In this document: one piece after another, positions 63,169-64,000 of the stretch
How positions within the stretch are numbered: the first letter of the stretch is position 1
Layout: the number at the start of each line of letters is the position of its first letter
NCBI GenBank assembly: GCA_965250245.1
Contig: OZ252296.1
Location: 3,348,001 to 3,412,000 of the forward strand
Reading direction: 5' to 3'
DNA from: JABDIP01 sp965250245
GTDB taxonomy: Bacteria > Pseudomonadota > Alphaproteobacteria > DSM-16000 > Inquilinaceae
DNA length: 64,000 nucleotides
Made by a program: the position numbers and the translations under genes
Notes under the pieces: model-generated
Seen by the model: only the letters and a program-made list of their open reading frames with translations
What the model was told of the DNA's origin: nothing
The model's database searches: none

Positions 63169-64000
63169 CTACAGGATCTTCGAGCGACGAAATGTCGTAC
63201 GGATCGCGTCGCGCATCGCCGCGACGGCGGCGCCCTGGACGCCGCGCGCCGTCTGCAGGACGAAAAAGGAGGCGTGCCGCAGCGTCAGGTCGGGCACCGG
63301 TGCCAGCGCGTCGTCCCTGACCGAGACGTTCAGGAGCCCCGCGGCGATCCCGGCATGGACGGCGGCCCGGACGCCGATCCCGCTCTCGCTTGTGAAGACG
63401 ATGCGATAGGCCCGGCCGGCCGAGTCGAGCCCCGACAGGGCGGTCTCGCGCCACCAGCAGTCGCGATCGAAGACGGCGACCGGCAAGGGGTCGGCGGCGG
63501 CGAAGTCCCGGTCGCGGCGGCCCATCCAGATCAGCGCGTCTTCCCGGAGGACCTCGTCGCCGGCGCCCGGCTCGGGCACTTCGTGGACTGCCAGGTCGAG
63601 CGCCCCCGCCTTGATGGCGGCGCCGAAGCCGGCGCCGAGCGCGCAGTGGACCTCCAGTTCGACATCGGGATGCCGCGCGGCGAAATCGGCGACGATGCCG
63701 GCAAGCGCCGATCGGCTGTGGTCGTCGGGCAGCCCGATCCGTAACCGGCCCTTAAGCCCCTCGCCCCGAAGATCGGCAAGGGTCGCATCCAGCGACCGGG
63801 TCACCCGCCGGGCGACGGGGAGCAGGCGATCGCCCGCCTGCGTCAACGTGACCCCCCGCCCGTGGCGGTGGAAGAGTGGCGTGCCGACGATCTCCTCGAG
63901 CAGCCTGACCTGCAGGCTCGCCGCCGATTGCGACCGGTTGATGCGTTCGGCGCCGCCGGTGACGCTGCCCGCCTCCGCGATCGCCAGGAATGTCCGCAGA
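63169..64000 (-). CDS. LysR family transcriptional regulator, N-terminus beyond window
   Basis: Partial: 276 residues are visible and the start lies beyond position 64000. The visible N-terminal part reads LRTFLAIAEAGSVTGGAERI then NRSQSAASLQVRLLEE, the winged HTH of LysR regulators, and the C-terminal effector domain follows (RIGLPDDHSRSALAGIV, LVFTSESGIGVRA-like). A TTG at 63846 could start a shorter frame but would lose the HTH. Confidence 0.85.
   Translation of the reverse strand, partial: LRTFLAIAEAGSVTGGAERINRSQSAASLQVRLLEEIVGTPLFHRHGRGVTLTQAGDRLLPVARRVTRSLDATLADLRGEGLKGRLRIGLPDDHSRSALAGIVADFAARHPDVELEVHCALGAGFGAAIKAGALDLAVHEVPEPGAGDEVLREDALIWMGRRDRDFAAADPLPVAVFDRDCWWRETALSGLDSAGRAYRIVFTSESGIGVRAAVHAGIAAGLLNVSVRDDALAPVPDLTLRHASFFVLQTARGVQGAAVAAMRDAIRTTFRRSKIL

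Overview
The window is about 68% GC and gene dense. It looks like the chromosome of a free-living alphaproteobacterium of the Rhodospirillales or a related order. This is inferred from gene order, not from a database search. The supporting clusters are surA-pdxA-rsmA; fabD-fabG-acpP-fabF-mltG with yicC-gmk; rpsF-rpsR-DUF2232-rplI followed by dnaB-alr-mlaE-mlaF-radA-cvpA-purF; yfgM-bamB near der; and minC-minD-minE. There is one tRNA (Gln, CTG anticodon), no rRNA, no CRISPR array, and no recognisable transposase or integrase.

Layout. 1-3185: surA-pdxA-rsmA on the plus strand, facing gmk and yicC on the minus strand. 5183-5989: an SDR gene. 6226-10652: the fatty-acid synthesis cluster on the minus strand. 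10793-12262: a YdeI/DUF1905 gene and a DUF5996 gene. 12503-14891: the S6/S18/DUF2232/L9 operon. 15088-16320: cfa. 16559-25287: dnaB through purF and a second SDR gene. 25752-31266: der, a divergent Lrp/EamA pair, bamB, yfgM and a thioredoxin-fold gene. 31375-38591: mostly accessory genes (an HExxH protein, DUF2794, a zinc ribbon, a 477-residue orphan, a PepSY/response regulator/kinase operon, a His-rich secreted protein, a pentapeptide-repeat protein). 38977-40876: a LysR gene divergent from a sulfotransferase gene. 41225-44896: a solitary 1223-residue restriction-modification fusion. 45059-52161: guaA, two tiny lipoproteins, an RsmB-like methyltransferase, guaB, rlmE and a Ppx/GppA gene. 52344-53247: tRNA-Gln and two small genes, one encoding a secreted Asn-Pro-Cys repeat protein. 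53471-56565: a three-gene operon of DUF262 protein, AAA ATPase (DUF3696 type) and an unknown protein, the best candidate here for an undescribed, probably defensive, system. 56889-64000: small secreted and signalling genes, a Gfo/Idh/MocA oxidoreductase, minCDE, a small lipoprotein and a LysR gene cut by the window end.

Between the genes lie at least four families of imperfect inverted repeats of 75-145 bp. Three occur twice and one occurs once, with half of it embedded in a member of another family. Much of the core is translationally coupled (start and stop codons overlapping at surA/pdxA, rpsF/rpsR, DUF2232/rplI, alr/mlaE, mlaE/mlaF, minD/minE and within the DUF262/AAA operon). Starts were moved from the longest open frame where a signal peptide, a Shine-Dalgarno sequence or the family's usual N-terminus favoured a later codon; these choices are noted.
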